Of a stretch of 35,195 bases of DNA, positions 8,807 through 16,400 are shown one piece after another. The position numbers and the translations under genes were made by a program. Positions within the stretch are counted from its first letter, which is position 1; every line of letters begins with the position of its first letter. The notes under the pieces were generated by a model. The model searched no databases and had not been told where the DNA came from. It was given only the letters and a program-made list of their open reading frames with translations. This stretch comes from Kiritimatiellia bacterium (GTDB taxonomy: Bacteria > Verrucomicrobiota > Kiritimatiellia > JAFGHX01), in assembly GCA_016929905.1 (NCBI GenBank), contig JAFGHX010000388.1, positions 1 to 35,195 on the forward strand. Reading direction: 5' to 3'.

Positions 8807-10084
8807 TCACGCACCGACCCTCAAGGTGCTGTCCCGGCGCGGCCCGACGGACAAGATGCCGAGCGGCGCGCCGGTCAGTTCACACAACCGCTCCACATAG
8901 GCTTTCGCCCGGGCCGGCAGATCCTCGAAACGCGTCACGTCTCGGGTGGGCGTCTGCCACCCCGGAATATCCTCGTAGACCGGCGTGCAGCGATCCAGCA
9001 TCCGGATATTGGACGGGACGCACTCGACGCGCCTGCCGTCGCATTCGTACGCCACGCAGACGCGGATCGTTTCCAGTTTGTCGAGCACATCCAGCTTCGT
9101 GATCGCCCAGAAGTCCACGCCGTTGATCATGGCGGAGTAGCGCGCCACGACCGCATCGAACCAGCCGCAGCGGCGGGGGCGGCCGGTCGTCGCGCCGAAC
9201 TCGTGGCCCTCCCGGCCCAGCCGCGCGCCGGTCGCGTCGGTCAACTCCGTGGGGAAGGGCCCCTCTCCGACCCGCGTCGTATAGGCCTTGACCACACCGA
9301 TCACGCGGTCGATGCGGTGCGGCGGGATGCCGGTGCCGGTGCAGGCCCCGCCGGCGGTCGCATTGGACGAGGTCACGAACGGGTACGTGCCGAAATCGAT
9401 ATCGAGCATCGTGCCCTGCGCGCCTTCGAGCAGAAGCGATTTCCCCTCGCGGATGGCCCGGTTCAGCCGGGTGACCGTATCGGTGATGCACGGCGCCAGC
9501 ACCTGCGCGGCCTTTGCGTAAGCCTCTTGCACCGCCGCCGTGTCGATCGGCTCGGCCCCCAACGCACCGAGGATCTTGTTCTTCTCCGCCAGCCGCTCCG
9601 CGGCCATCTCCGCAAACAGCGGATCGAGCAAGTCCCCCATGCGCAACCCGGTCCGCGCCGCCTTGTCGCCGTACGTGGGGCCGATCCCTCGTTTTGTCGT
9701 GCCGATCTTCTCGCCTTTCTGCCGGAGTCGCTCCCGGTTTTCATCCAGCGCCCGGTGGTACGGGAAGACGACATGCGCGCGGTCGCTGATGAAGAGGTTG
9801 CCGTCCACCCTCTTTCCGCGCCCGGCGAGCTCTTCGATCTCCGCCACCAGCGCGAGCGGGTCCACCACGACGCCGTTGCCGATCACGCACTGCTTCCCGG
9901 CGTGCAGAATGCCGGACGGGATCAGGTGCAGCACGTAGCGTTGCGCCCCGATCTCGACGGTATGCCCCGCGTTGCTGCCCCCCTGGTACCGCACGACAAT
10001 ATCCGACTCCTGCGTGAGGACATCGATGATCTTGCCTTTCCCTTCATCGCCCCATTGCGCCCCGATCAATACTGTGTTTGGCAT
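8807..10084 (-). CDS. purA: Adenylosuccinate synthetase
   Basis: 425 residues, usual length. It joins aspartate to IMP using GTP, the first committed step to AMP, in the cytoplasm. The N-terminal catalytic P-loop WGDEGKGK is at residues 11-18, followed by VVRYQGGSNAGHTV. Further signatures are TTKRGIGPTYGDKAARTG, GAQGTMLDIDFGTYPFVTSS, GVVKAYTTRVGEGPFPTEL, and TTGRPRRCGWFD. ATG start with a purine-rich AAGGGGTGG upstream. It follows the GH4 gene by only 25 bp on the same strand. The link to the glycosidase is probably positional only. Confidence 0.98.
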   Translation of the reverse strand: MPNTVLIGAQWGDEGKGKIIDVLTQESDIVVRYQGGSNAGHTVEIGAQRYVLHLIPSGILHAGKQCVIGNGVVVDPLALVAEIEELAGRGKRVDGNLFISDRAHVVFPYHRALDENRERLRQKGEKIGTTKRGIGPTYGDKAARTGLRMGDLLDPLFAEMAAERLAEKNKILGALGAEPIDTAAVQEAYAKAAQVLAPCITDTVTRLNRAIREGKSLLLEGAQGTMLDIDFGTYPFVTSSNATAGGACTGTGIPPHRIDRVIGVVKAYTTRVGEGPFPTELTDATGARLGREGHEFGATTGRPRRCGWFDAVVARYSAMINGVDFWAITKLDVLDKLETIRVCVAYECDGRRVECVPSNIRMLDRCTPVYEDIPGWQTPTRDVTRFEDLPARAKAYVERLCELTGAPLGILSVGPRRDSTLRVGA

Positions 10085-10109
10085 GCGTCGCCCACCCCTT
10101 GCGTTTCGG

Positions 10110-11405
10110 CTACCGAAATTCCGGCAGGAACTCCTTCTGCAGCTCGAGCATGTCGTCGAGCATCTGCTCCGCGGCCCGGATGCTGTTGACGGCCGGATCC
10201 AGGAGCAGGGCCTGCAGCAGGAGGTTCTTGGATCCGGTGCGGAACGCTTCGGTCACCAGCCGCTGAATGGCAAGCTGCGTGCGCATGAAGGCGGCGGGCG
10301 CTTCCGGGATCGCCCCCACCTTCAGCGGGTGCAGCCCCTGCCCGTCGCAGGTGGCCGGCACCTCCACCACGCCGGTGCGCGGCAGGTTCTCGATGTAGCC
10401 TTCCGTGTTCAAAACGTTCACGGCGTCGTATCGGGCCTCGCGATCCAGCTCCATGCTGCAGATGACGGGTACCGCGATTTCCGTCGTCCCCTGCAAGACC
10501 CGTTCGTCCAGAGGCTTGCCCGCCAGATACGGGTCCAGCACGAAGTGCGGGCCCGGCCGCCGGTCGGTGACTTTCCGGCATTCCAGCCCGTAGCGCCACT
10601 TCACGCCGTAAAACTCGGCGCCGTAGGGCAGATACTCGCCGATATGGTTGTCGGACTTGTAGGTCAGCCACCCGTAGACGTCGACCAGTTTCTTCCACAA
10701 GGTCACCGGCATGGCGGCGTCGTTGCGGATCCGCTCGAGCAGGCCCGGCAATCTGTCCTCGCCCGTTTCCCGGTCGATCACCTTCAACACCATATAGAAA
10801 TGGTTCAGCCCGGCGGAGGTGACCTCGAAGCTCGGAATCGGGATCTTGAGATACTGCGAGATGAACCGGATGACGTTGAACACCCCATGACACAGCCCGG
10901 CCGCCCGGACCTGGGTCAGGTGCAGAATGGCGTCCAGCACGCGGCCCTCGGGGTTGGTGAAGTTCAGCAGAACGGCGTCGGGGCACAGTTCCTCGATATC
11001 GCGGCATATGGGGATCATGATATGGAGGCTGCGCAAAGCGTGAAACAGGGCGCCCGGCCCGCCGTTCTCGCCGAGGGGATGCCGGAACCCGTAGGCGAGC
11101 GGAATGCGGAAATCCTGCTCCCACAGCTCCCAGCGCCGGACCGAGACGGCCGTCAACACGTACGCCGCCCCCGGCAGCGCCTCCCGGCGGTCGGTCGTGG
11201 CGTGAACGGCCAGGTCGCTGCCCAGCTTCTCGCGCGCCAGTTCCGCCACGCGGCGCATGTTCTCCAGCGCCTGCTCGTCGCGATCCACCAGCCACATACT
11301 CAACCCGCGCCCGCGCAGCGCTTCGGCGCGCAGCAGATCCATGACCATCCCCCGCCCGAACTGCAGGCTGCCGGCACCTACGATGACGATCCGTCGCTCT
11401 CCCAT
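10110..11405 (-). CDS. NAD-dependent family 4 glycoside hydrolase
   Basis: 431 residues, typical GH4 length. GH4 enzymes cleave glycosides by NAD-assisted oxidation/elimination and need a divalent metal. Seen here: the Rossmann motif VGAGSLQFGRG (residues 9-19), LLNFTNPEG (146-154), the metal/catalytic segment CHGV with Cys172 and His173, and GLNH with His202. Known GH4 subgroups are told apart by the segment after this Cys (CHSV in alpha-galactosidases, CHGF in alpha-glucuronidases, CN-type in 6-phospho-glycosidases). CHGV is nearest the CHGF type, so an alpha-uronidase or alpha-galactosidase-like role is inferred without certainty. ATG start, with AGGGAGGGG just upstream; a GTG one codon earlier is equally open. 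A PfkB kinase gene precedes it. Confidence 0.88.
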   Translation of the reverse strand: MGERRIVIVGAGSLQFGRGMVMDLLRAEALRGRGLSMWLVDRDEQALENMRRVAELAREKLGSDLAVHATTDRREALPGAAYVLTAVSVRRWELWEQDFRIPLAYGFRHPLGENGGPGALFHALRSLHIMIPICRDIEELCPDAVLLNFTNPEGRVLDAILHLTQVRAAGLCHGVFNVIRFISQYLKIPIPSFEVTSAGLNHFYMVLKVIDRETGEDRLPGLLERIRNDAAMPVTLWKKLVDVYGWLTYKSDNHIGEYLPYGAEFYGVKWRYGLECRKVTDRRPGPHFVLDPYLAGKPLDERVLQGTTEIAVPVICSMELDREARYDAVNVLNTEGYIENLPRTGVVEVPATCDGQGLHPLKVGAIPEAPAAFMRTQLAIQRLVTEAFRTGSKNLLLQALLLDPAVNSIRAAEQMLDDMLELQKEFLPEFR

Positions 11406-11419
11406 CACGCCCCCTCCCT

Positions 11420-11467
11420 AACTTGCTCGAGAACTTACTCGCCAACTTGCTCCCCAACTTGTTCGCC
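11420..11467 (-). repeat. Four 12-bp tandem units in the pfkB-GH4 spacer
   Basis: Units of 12 bp at 11420-11431, 11432-11443, 11444-11455 and 11456-11467, each beginning AACTT followed by G/A, then a C/T-C-rich half (CTCGAG, CTCGCC, CTCCCC, TTCGCC). The first unit, AACTTGCTCGAG, is identical to units of the longer array at 26840-26983. The array fills most of the 75-bp gap between the kinase stop and the glycosidase start. Confidence 0.85.
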
Positions 11468-11480
11468 AGCCCGTTTCTTG

Positions 11481-12398
11481 TCAGAACGACACCATCCGGC
11501 GAAACTGCTCGAAGCGCTGCCGGATCTCCGGCTCCGTCAGCTCCTGCATCCGCTCCAGCGAAAAGCGCTCCACGCAAAAGGAGGCCACGACGCTTCCGAA
11601 CGCCATCGCCCGGCGCACGCCCGCTTCGTCGATCCGCCCCTCGCGCGCGAGAAAGCCCATGAACCCGCCGGCGAACGTGTCGCCCGCGCCGGTCGGATCC
11701 GACACCGCCTCCAGAGGAAATGCCGGCAAGACCGACAAGCCGGAGTTGGAGAACAGCATACTCCCGTGCTCGCCCTTCTTGATCACAACGAAGTCCGGGC
11801 CCCATCCCAGCACGGTTCTGGCCGCCCGGACCAGGCTGCTCTCGCCCGTCAACTGGCGGGCTTCGGTGTCGTTCAGCGTCAGCATGTTCACCTTGGCGAT
11901 CAGCGCCATGAGCGAATCGCGCGCCGTTTCGATCCACAGGTCCATCGTATCCGCCGCCGTGAAACGCGGCCGCTCGGCCTGCCCCAGCACATGCAGCTGC
12001 AGCTCGGGCGAGATGTTGGCCAGGAACAGGTACGGCGTGGCCCGGTACGCCGCGGGCAGATCCGGCTGGAAAGCGGCAAACACGTTCAGTTCGGTAGAGA
12101 GCGTTCGGCGCGCGTTCATGTCGCGCTCGTACACGCCGGACCAGCGAAATGTCTTGCCCGCCGCCCGCTGCAGCCCGTTGAGGTCGATCCCGAACCGCTC
12201 GTAGACCGCCAATCCCTGATCGGGGAAATCGGAGCCGACGACGCCGACCATGCCGACGCGGGTGAAGAAGGAAGCGGCGGCGCAGGCGTAACTCACGGAG
12301 CCGCCCAACACGTCCGCGCGCCGCGCGGCGGGCGTTTCGACCGTGTCGAGTCCGACGGACCCCACGACCACAAGCTGCACGTCGCTCGGATTCGGCAT
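11481..12398 (-). CDS. PfkB-family carbohydrate (or nucleoside) kinase
   Basis: 305 residues with the ribokinase-like fold. Visible are the N-terminal GSVGLDTVET strand, GGSVSYACAAASFF (residues 32-45), GVVGSDFPDQG, LNDTEARQLTG (175-185) and the C-terminal signature DPTGAGDTFAGGF (234-246), with Asp240 the expected catalytic base. It phosphorylates a small hydroxyl substrate with ATP in the cytoplasm. Substrate is not readable; position beside the GH4 gene suggests a sugar, but the stretch also sits in a housekeeping cluster. The ATG lies 3 nt after the stop of the upstream ThiE-like gene, indicating co-translation. A 12-bp repeat array follows its stop. Confidence 0.88.
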   Translation of the reverse strand: MPNPSDVQLVVVGSVGLDTVETPAARRADVLGGSVSYACAAASFFTRVGMVGVVGSDFPDQGLAVYERFGIDLNGLQRAAGKTFRWSGVYERDMNARRTLSTELNVFAAFQPDLPAAYRATPYLFLANISPELQLHVLGQAERPRFTAADTMDLWIETARDSLMALIAKVNMLTLNDTEARQLTGESSLVRAARTVLGWGPDFVVIKKGEHGSMLFSNSGLSVLPAFPLEAVSDPTGAGDTFAGGFMGFLAREGRIDEAGVRRAMAFGSVVASFCVERFSLERMQELTEPEIRQRFEQFRRMVSF

Positions 12399-12401
12399 CG
12401 G

Positions 12402-13001
12402 CTAGATCTCCCTTCCCAGCAGCCTGGAGAAGCGGGCGGCCGCTTCCCGCACGTCGGCGGCATCCAGGACGGCCGCGTCCACGCAGAGGCGATAGAACCC
12501 CATCTGGACCAACCGAGCGGCCGTCTCGTGGCTGATCCCGCCGGCCGGGAACAGCGGGATATCGACGACCCACCGCGCACGCAGGAGCGGATCCGGTATC
12601 CCGGCATCCACGCCGAACAGAAGAAAGTCGGCGCCGGCCTCCTGCGCGAGCTGGGCCTCATCCGGCGTACGGACCGACGCGCCCGCCAGCTTGTCCAGCC
12701 CGGCAAGGGCCCTGGCCTGCCCCATGGGCCGCGCATCGCCCTCCCGCAGCCGGAACCCGTCCGCGGCGGTCCCGGCGACGCGGGCAACATCATCGACCAG
12801 GAACAAGGCGTCGTCTTCCCGGCAGACGCCGGACACAACGCCGGTCAGCTCGGTCAGGACGCCGGGTTCAAGATCGCCGGCCGGCAGTTCGATCACGTCG
12901 ACGCCGCCGGCGATGGCATCGCGGCAGACCGTCTCCAGCGGCCTGTCGGCGAGCCGGCGCGGGTCCAGCACCAGATAGAGCAGAGCGTCTTCCAGCTTCA
13001 T
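12402..13001 (-). CDS. ThiE/TenI-like TIM-barrel protein
   Basis: 199 residues with the order of strands seen in thiamine-phosphate-synthase-like proteins: LYLVLDPRRL at the N-terminus, GGVDVIELP (residues 32-40), ALFLVDDVARVAGTAADGFRL (in two adjoining parts, about 65-85), GASVRTPDEAQLAQEAGADFLLFG, and the closing phosphate-binding PAGGISHETAARLVQMG. Canonical ThiE has QLR-K after the second strand and DGVHLGQ-D; here these read IELPAGD and DGFRLREGD, so genuine thiamine phosphate synthase activity is doubtful. Its ATG overlaps the TGA of the AmaP-like gene by 4 bp (ATGA). It may be a TenI-like paralogue. Confidence 0.6.
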   Translation of the reverse strand: MKLEDALLYLVLDPRRLADRPLETVCRDAIAGGVDVIELPAGDLEPGVLTELTGVVSGVCREDDALFLVDDVARVAGTAADGFRLREGDARPMGQARALAGLDKLAGASVRTPDEAQLAQEAGADFLLFGVDAGIPDPLLRARWVVDIPLFPAGGISHETAARLVQMGFYRLCVDAAVLDAADVREAAARFSRLLGREI

Positions 13002-13600
13002 CCGACTCCCCGGTAGTCCTCGCCCGCATCCCCGGTCTCCTCGACCCGGGGTTGAGCCGTCGGGGCGGAGACCGCCCGCTGACGACCGGGCACGAGGTCG
13101 CGAATATCGACGTCCACATGCCGGACCTCGGCAATGCCGAGATTGTCCATGAGGCTTTCGCGGACACGCTGCTTGAGCAACTTGCACGTTTCGGTGACGT
13201 GTTCCCCGCCCCGGATCCGCAGCGTGATCGACACGTCGATGAAGCCGTTCCCCTGCACAACGGCAGGCCGCAGATTGAGGATATCGGGGAACTCCTCTTT
13301 CAACTCCAGAATCACGGTGTGGATGGCCTGCACGCGAACGCTGATGGTCCCGTTCTCGTTCTTGAACGCCACGTACGGGTCGCCGCGCCGGCGCCGAACA
13401 CCCGTCAGCAGATAGAAGAAGACCAGCAAGAACAGGCCGAGCCCGGCCAGAAACCCCCACAAGGTGCTGGCGCCGAGCGCCCCGAGCACCTGCTGGCTCA
13501 AATCGTGCGTGCCGAGAATCGCCTCGTACATGACGATCACCGCCGTCATCAGCAGCACGCCGAAAAGCACAACGCCGAACAGGGCATGCAGGAACCTCAT
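12998..13600 (-). CDS. AmaP-like membrane-anchored Asp23/Gls24-family protein
   Basis: 200 residues. Two hydrophobic segments at about 5-27 and 45-67 form a membrane hairpin, followed by RRRRG on the likely cytoplasmic side. Residues about 78-170 resemble the Asp23/Gls24 fold (NENGTISVRVQAIHTVILEL, GFIDVSITLRIRGG, VRESLMDNLGIAEVRHVDVDI). In Staphylococcus the matching protein AmaP anchors the alkaline shock protein Asp23 at the membrane. The function in this organism is not known. The ATG abuts the TGA of aroQ without a gap, and its own stop overlaps the next gene by 4 bp, so it is part of a tight operon. Confidence 0.72.
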   Translation of the reverse strand: MRFLHALFGVVLFGVLLMTAVIVMYEAILGTHDLSQQVLGALGASTLWGFLAGLGLFLLVFFYLLTGVRRRRGDPYVAFKNENGTISVRVQAIHTVILELKEEFPDILNLRPAVVQGNGFIDVSITLRIRGGEHVTETCKLLKQRVRESLMDNLGIAEVRHVDVDIRDLVPGRQRAVSAPTAQPRVEETGDAGEDYRGVG

Positions 13601-14041
13601 TCACGTCCTCCCCGACAGGTGGTGAGCCAGAGCCTCCAACGCCAGAATGTAGCTGTACGCGCCGAACCCCATGATCTGCCCGACGCAGGCCGCGCCCGTC
13701 AGGCTCGTGTGGCGGAACCCCTCTCGCGCGAGGGTGTTGGAAATGTGCACTTCCACGCAAGGCACCGGGCTGGCCTGCAGCGCGTCGCGCAACGCGACGC
13801 TGGTGTGCGTGTAGGCCGCCGGGTTCAGAATGAGGCCGTCAACCGTGCCGCGGCATTCGCCGATCTTCGTCACCAACGCCCCCTCATCATTGCTCTGGAA
13901 CCATTCGACCGCCACACCCAGCTGGTCGCCGTGCCGGCGCACGGCCGCCATCATCTCCTCGAGCGTTTGCGCCCCGTACAGCGCGGGTTCACGCGTACCC
14001 AGCAGGTGCAGATTGGGACCGTTCAACACCAGAATCTTCAT
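13601..14041 (-). CDS. aroQ: Type II 3-dehydroquinate dehydratase
   Basis: 146 residues, the standard size of the dodecameric type II enzyme. It dehydrates 3-dehydroquinate to 3-dehydroshikimate, third step of the shikimate pathway. The N-terminal LNGPNLHLLGTREPALYG (residues 6-23) contains the catalytic Tyr22 and the Arg17 loop; one usual Asn is His here (NLHLLG for NLNLLG). Substrate-binding ILNPAAYTHTSVALRDAL spans 71-88 and the catalytic His of EVHISN is residue 99. First gene of a tight set (aroQ, AmaP-like, ThiE-like, PfkB). A palindromic element lies just upstream. Confidence 0.97.
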   Translation of the reverse strand: MKILVLNGPNLHLLGTREPALYGAQTLEEMMAAVRRHGDQLGVAVEWFQSNDEGALVTKIGECRGTVDGLILNPAAYTHTSVALRDALQASPVPCVEVHISNTLAREGFRHTSLTGAACVGQIMGFGAYSYILALEALAHHLSGRT

Positions 14042-14091
14042 GCGTCAGCACCTCGATTGTAAGGGAAATCGGATTCTCGGGAGATTGGGAT

Positions 14092-14276
14092 GCTAGCCTG
14101 ATCTGTTCATGAGCCATCTGCTGCGGGCGCGGATGGGGCGGCATCTAAAGGGTTCCGTGCCGGCGGCCGACCTAGACGTGTCTCGACACGCCTTCGCCCA
14201 GCCGCCGGCACGCGCCCCTTGATCTGCCGCCATCTCCGCGCCCTCGCGACGACGTTCATGAACAGATCAGGCTAGC
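14092..14276. mobile_element. MITE-like 185-bp palindromic element with perfect 21-bp terminal inverted repeats
   Basis: Terminal arms at 14092-14112 and 14256-14276 are exact reverse complements over 21 bp, beginning GCTAGCCTGATCTGTTCATG. The inner arms are also complementary with scattered mismatches: GCGGGCGCGGATGG with GGCGGCATCT on the left against the matching segment ending near 14250, and GTGCCGGCGGC (from about 14158) against GCCGCCGGCAC. The centre is CGTGTC-TC-GACACG near 14178. The whole region folds as one long hairpin. There is no ORF, so it is non-autonomous. The right end includes the ricT TAG stop (14272-14274). No target-site duplication is obvious. Positions 14042-14091 are unremarkable. 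Confidence 0.85.
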
Positions 14277-15189
14277 CTGACCCACGCTCCTCCATCCGCG
14301 CTCCGCGCTCCGCACTCCGCGATCCGCGATCGTCTTCCCGGCCCCCCTGCCCCGGCCGCCGCCCGCCCCGGGGCCGGCGGTCGGGCGCGCTCTTGGCCAC
14401 GACCACGTCTTCCGCATCGAGGTCGAGCACTCGGCTGTCGGCGAGCCGCACCCTGACGCGCTGCATCAGCACGTTGCGGTCCACGACATGCCCGCGGCCG
14501 GCGGAGCAATCGACCAGCGCGCCGCATGCCGGCACGCGCCGGTCCAGCTCCTTGTAGCAGCCGTGCTCGAACCGCAGACAGCATTTGAGCCGCCCGCACA
14601 TCCCGTTCAGGGTGTTCGGATTCAACGGGACGCCTTGATCCTTTGCCATCCGGATCGTGACCGGGGTGAACTTTTTCAGCCACGCACAGCAACACATGAT
14701 CCGCCCGCAGGGGCCGAACCCGCCCACGATGGCCGCGGCGTCTCTGGGCCCGATCTGCCGCATCTCCACGCGAACACCCAGTTCCTCGGCCAGCCGTTTG
14801 ACGAGTTCCCGAAAGTCGACTCGCTCTTCGGCGGTGAACGAGACCGTCAGCTTCTTGCGGTCGAAGCTGTAGTGCACCCGCACCAGGCACATCTCCAGTT
14901 CGAGCGCCTTGATCTTCTCCTCGGACGTCTTCCACGCCAGACGCCCGACCAAGGCGTTCTCCTTGGCTTTGGCCTGGTCCTGCAACGTCGCACGGCGCAG
15001 AACCTGCGGCAGCTTCTCGCCTTTCGGCAACTCGTCGAGCGACCTGCCGATCCGGCTCACGTCGCCGAACTCCAGCATGTTGCCGACGTCCAGCACGCAG
15101 GGATCGCCCTCGTGGATCGCCAGCTCGGCGAGGCTGTACGCCTCCACCGGCGCCCCGTCCCCAAAATCCACATGTAGCAGACGAAACAC
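14272..15189 (-). CDS. ricT: PSP1-domain protein, RicT/YaaT-like
   Basis: 305 residues. The PSP1 domain is recognised by its cysteine pattern: CGRIMCCCAWLKKF (Cys161, 166-168) and GMCGRLKCCLRFEHGCY (Cys198, 203, 204, 211), with GGFGPCGR and VPLNPNTLNG between. In Bacillus subtilis the RicT/RicA/RicF complex binds iron-sulfur clusters and affects RNase Y-dependent mRNA maturation; these partners are not in this window. The order tmk-holB-ricT matches Bacillus (tmk-yaaQ-yaaR-holB-yaaT). I chose the GTG of VFRLLHVDF because GAGGGGG lies 6 nt before it; another GTG at 15204 is open. The C-terminal 25-30 residues are low-complexity, encoded by a heptamer array, with the stop in a palindromic element. 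Confidence 0.88.
   Translation of the reverse strand: MFRLLHVDFGDGAPVEAYSLAELAIHEGDPCVLDVGNMLEFGDVSRIGRSLDELPKGEKLPQVLRRATLQDQAKAKENALVGRLAWKTSEEKIKALELEMCLVRVHYSFDRKKLTVSFTAEERVDFRELVKRLAEELGVRVEMRQIGPRDAAAIVGGFGPCGRIMCCCAWLKKFTPVTIRMAKDQGVPLNPNTLNGMCGRLKCCLRFEHGCYKELDRRVPACGALVDCSAGRGHVVDRNVLMQRVRVRLADSRVLDLDAEDVVVAKSAPDRRPRGGRRPGQGGREDDRGSRSAERGARMEERGSG
14294..14328 (-). repeat. Five heptamers inside the 3' end of ricT
   Basis: Five consecutive 7-bp units (ATCCGCG, CTCCGCG, CTCCGCA, CTCCGCG, ATCCGCG). They encode the Ser/Arg/Glu-rich tail of the RicT-like protein, beyond the conserved domain. Seven is not a multiple of three, so the frame rotates through the array and the tail is unlikely to be under protein-level selection. 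Confidence 0.75.
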
Positions 15190-15210
15190 GTTCGGCCCCC
15201 TCACCCCATC

Positions 15211-15231
15211 GATGGTCGATGGTCAATGGTC
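15211..15231 (-). repeat. Three heptamers upstream of ricT
   Basis: GATGGTC, GATGGTC, AATGGTC. They are partly complementary to the heptamers at 15405-15432 at the other side of the ricT-holB spacer, so the two could close a large loop. Confidence 0.65.
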
Positions 15232-15324
15232 GTCAGCGCTCGTGACGGCTCACGCTGCCCGGCTCCCGGGCGAGATCGCGCCCAGCCGACGGTCCGGAAA
15301 TTCATGGCCCGTCCGGGCACCTGA

Positions 15325-15372
15325 GTTTCCGACAGAGTCTCCGACAAAGCTTACGACAAAGCTTACGACAAA
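15325..15372. repeat. Four 12-bp tandem units in the holB-ricT spacer
   Basis: Units GTTTCCGACAGA (15325-15336), GTCTCCGACAAA (15337-15348) and GCTTACGACAAA twice (15349-15372). The same word in reverse complement, CTTTGTCGTAAGCTTTGTCG, occurs at 33173-33192. There is no gene from 15190 to 15410. Confidence 0.85.
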
Positions 15373-15404
15373 GGAATGCTCATTCTCCGGTTTCGAACAA
15401 CCCT

Positions 15405-15432
15405 CGACCCTCAACCCTTGACCCTCAACCAT
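15405..15432 (-). repeat. Four heptamers covering the holB stop codon
   Basis: CGACCCT, CAACCCT, TGACCCT, CAACCAT in unbroken 7-bp phase. The holB TGA (complement of 15411-15413) falls inside, so the last residues of the delta-prime subunit are encoded by repeat. Confidence 0.75.
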
Positions 15433-16400
15433 TCTGCCTGCGTGCCGATCAGCCCGTGCTCGATGACGGCTTCTTCCGGCAGGTTGGCTTCCAGTTGCCG
15501 ATCCATCTCTTCGACTCGGCTCACGTTGGCCAGCGCCTGCCGGCAATCGAGGCGCGCGGCCTGCGCCTTGAGTTCGCCGGCGAATTCGGAGAAGTGGAGC
15601 AGATCGTCATCCCCCTCGCACAGGCAAAGCATGACGTCTCGATGCCAGCGCAACATCGCGCGCAACACGGCCGTTCGTTCGGCCTTATACCTTGCCCAAA
15701 CCCGCGCATCAAGCGTCTCTGGGTCTTCATCCAGGCCGGCGGCCGCGCTGGCTTCCGCTTCCTCCTGCTCCACGGCCTTGCGCCGCTCGTCCAGAAAGGC
15801 CAGCAGCCGCTTGGCGGCCGCCAGCCCGTCGAGCGTTCCGCCGGCGCCCGCCACGCGGAAGATGTCCACCAGCGGCCCGCGCCACTCGTGAGGGATGCGG
15901 CCCTGCTCGCTGGAGATCAACACGCGCTGGCAGCGCGAGGTGATCGTGGCCAGCAGCGACTGCGGGCTGTCGGTGAGCAGCAGGAACATGCTTCTTCCCG
16001 CGGGCTCCTCCAGCGTTTTGAGGAAGGCATTGGAGGCTTCCTGCCCCATGCGGTCCGCGCTCTCCAATACGCAGGCCTTCCACCCGCCCATGAACGAGGT
16101 GGCCAGCATGCGGTGCTCCAGCGCACGTATCTGCTCGATCAGAATCGTGCGGCTCTTCTTCCGCGGCTCGAGCCACAGCAGATCGGGATGCGTGCGCTGG
16201 GCGGCCTGCACGCAAGGCCGGCATTGCCCGCAGGGCTTTCCGGGTGCGGCGCAGAAGAGCAACTGAAGAATGTCTTCGGCCAGCTCGCGCCCCTCGCCGC
16301 GCGGGTCGCCGACGAGGATATAGGCGTGCCCCAAGCGGTCCGCCTCGAGGCTCCGCCTGAAATCGTCGGCGAGCGTGGCGACCCGGTCACGCAAAGACAT
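15411..16400 (-). CDS. holB: DNA polymerase III, delta-prime subunit
   Basis: 329 residues. The clamp-loader delta-prime subunit: LGHAYILVGDPRGEGR at residues 23-38 takes the place of the Walker A (no GK-S/T, so no ATP hydrolysis expected, as is common for delta-prime). The zinc module is Cys50, Cys57, Cys60, Cys63 (CAAPGKPCGQCRPC), followed by THPDLLWLEP. ASNAFLKTLEEPAGRSMFLLLTD and the SRC motif (155-157), whose Arg acts as the finger for the neighbouring subunit, are also clear. Its ATG overlaps the 3' end of tmk by 14 bp, so the two are probably coupled. The last codons and stop lie in a heptamer array. Confidence 0.93.
   Translation of the reverse strand: MSLRDRVATLADDFRRSLEADRLGHAYILVGDPRGEGRELAEDILQLLFCAAPGKPCGQCRPCVQAAQRTHPDLLWLEPRKKSRTILIEQIRALEHRMLATSFMGGWKACVLESADRMGQEASNAFLKTLEEPAGRSMFLLLTDSPQSLLATITSRCQRVLISSEQGRIPHEWRGPLVDIFRVAGAGGTLDGLAAAKRLLAFLDERRKAVEQEEAEASAAAGLDEDPETLDARVWARYKAERTAVLRAMLRWHRDVMLCLCEGDDDLLHFSEFAGELKAQAARLDCRQALANVSRVEEMDRQLEANLPEEAVIEHGLIGTQAEWLRVKG

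Noticed and set aside
9972..13016. A 1014-codon open frame on the plus strand
   Set aside because: It is antisense to GH4, pfkB, the ThiE-like gene and the purA 5' end, all with clear family motifs. The translation is Arg/Gln/His-rich, typical of antisense frames in GC-rich DNA.
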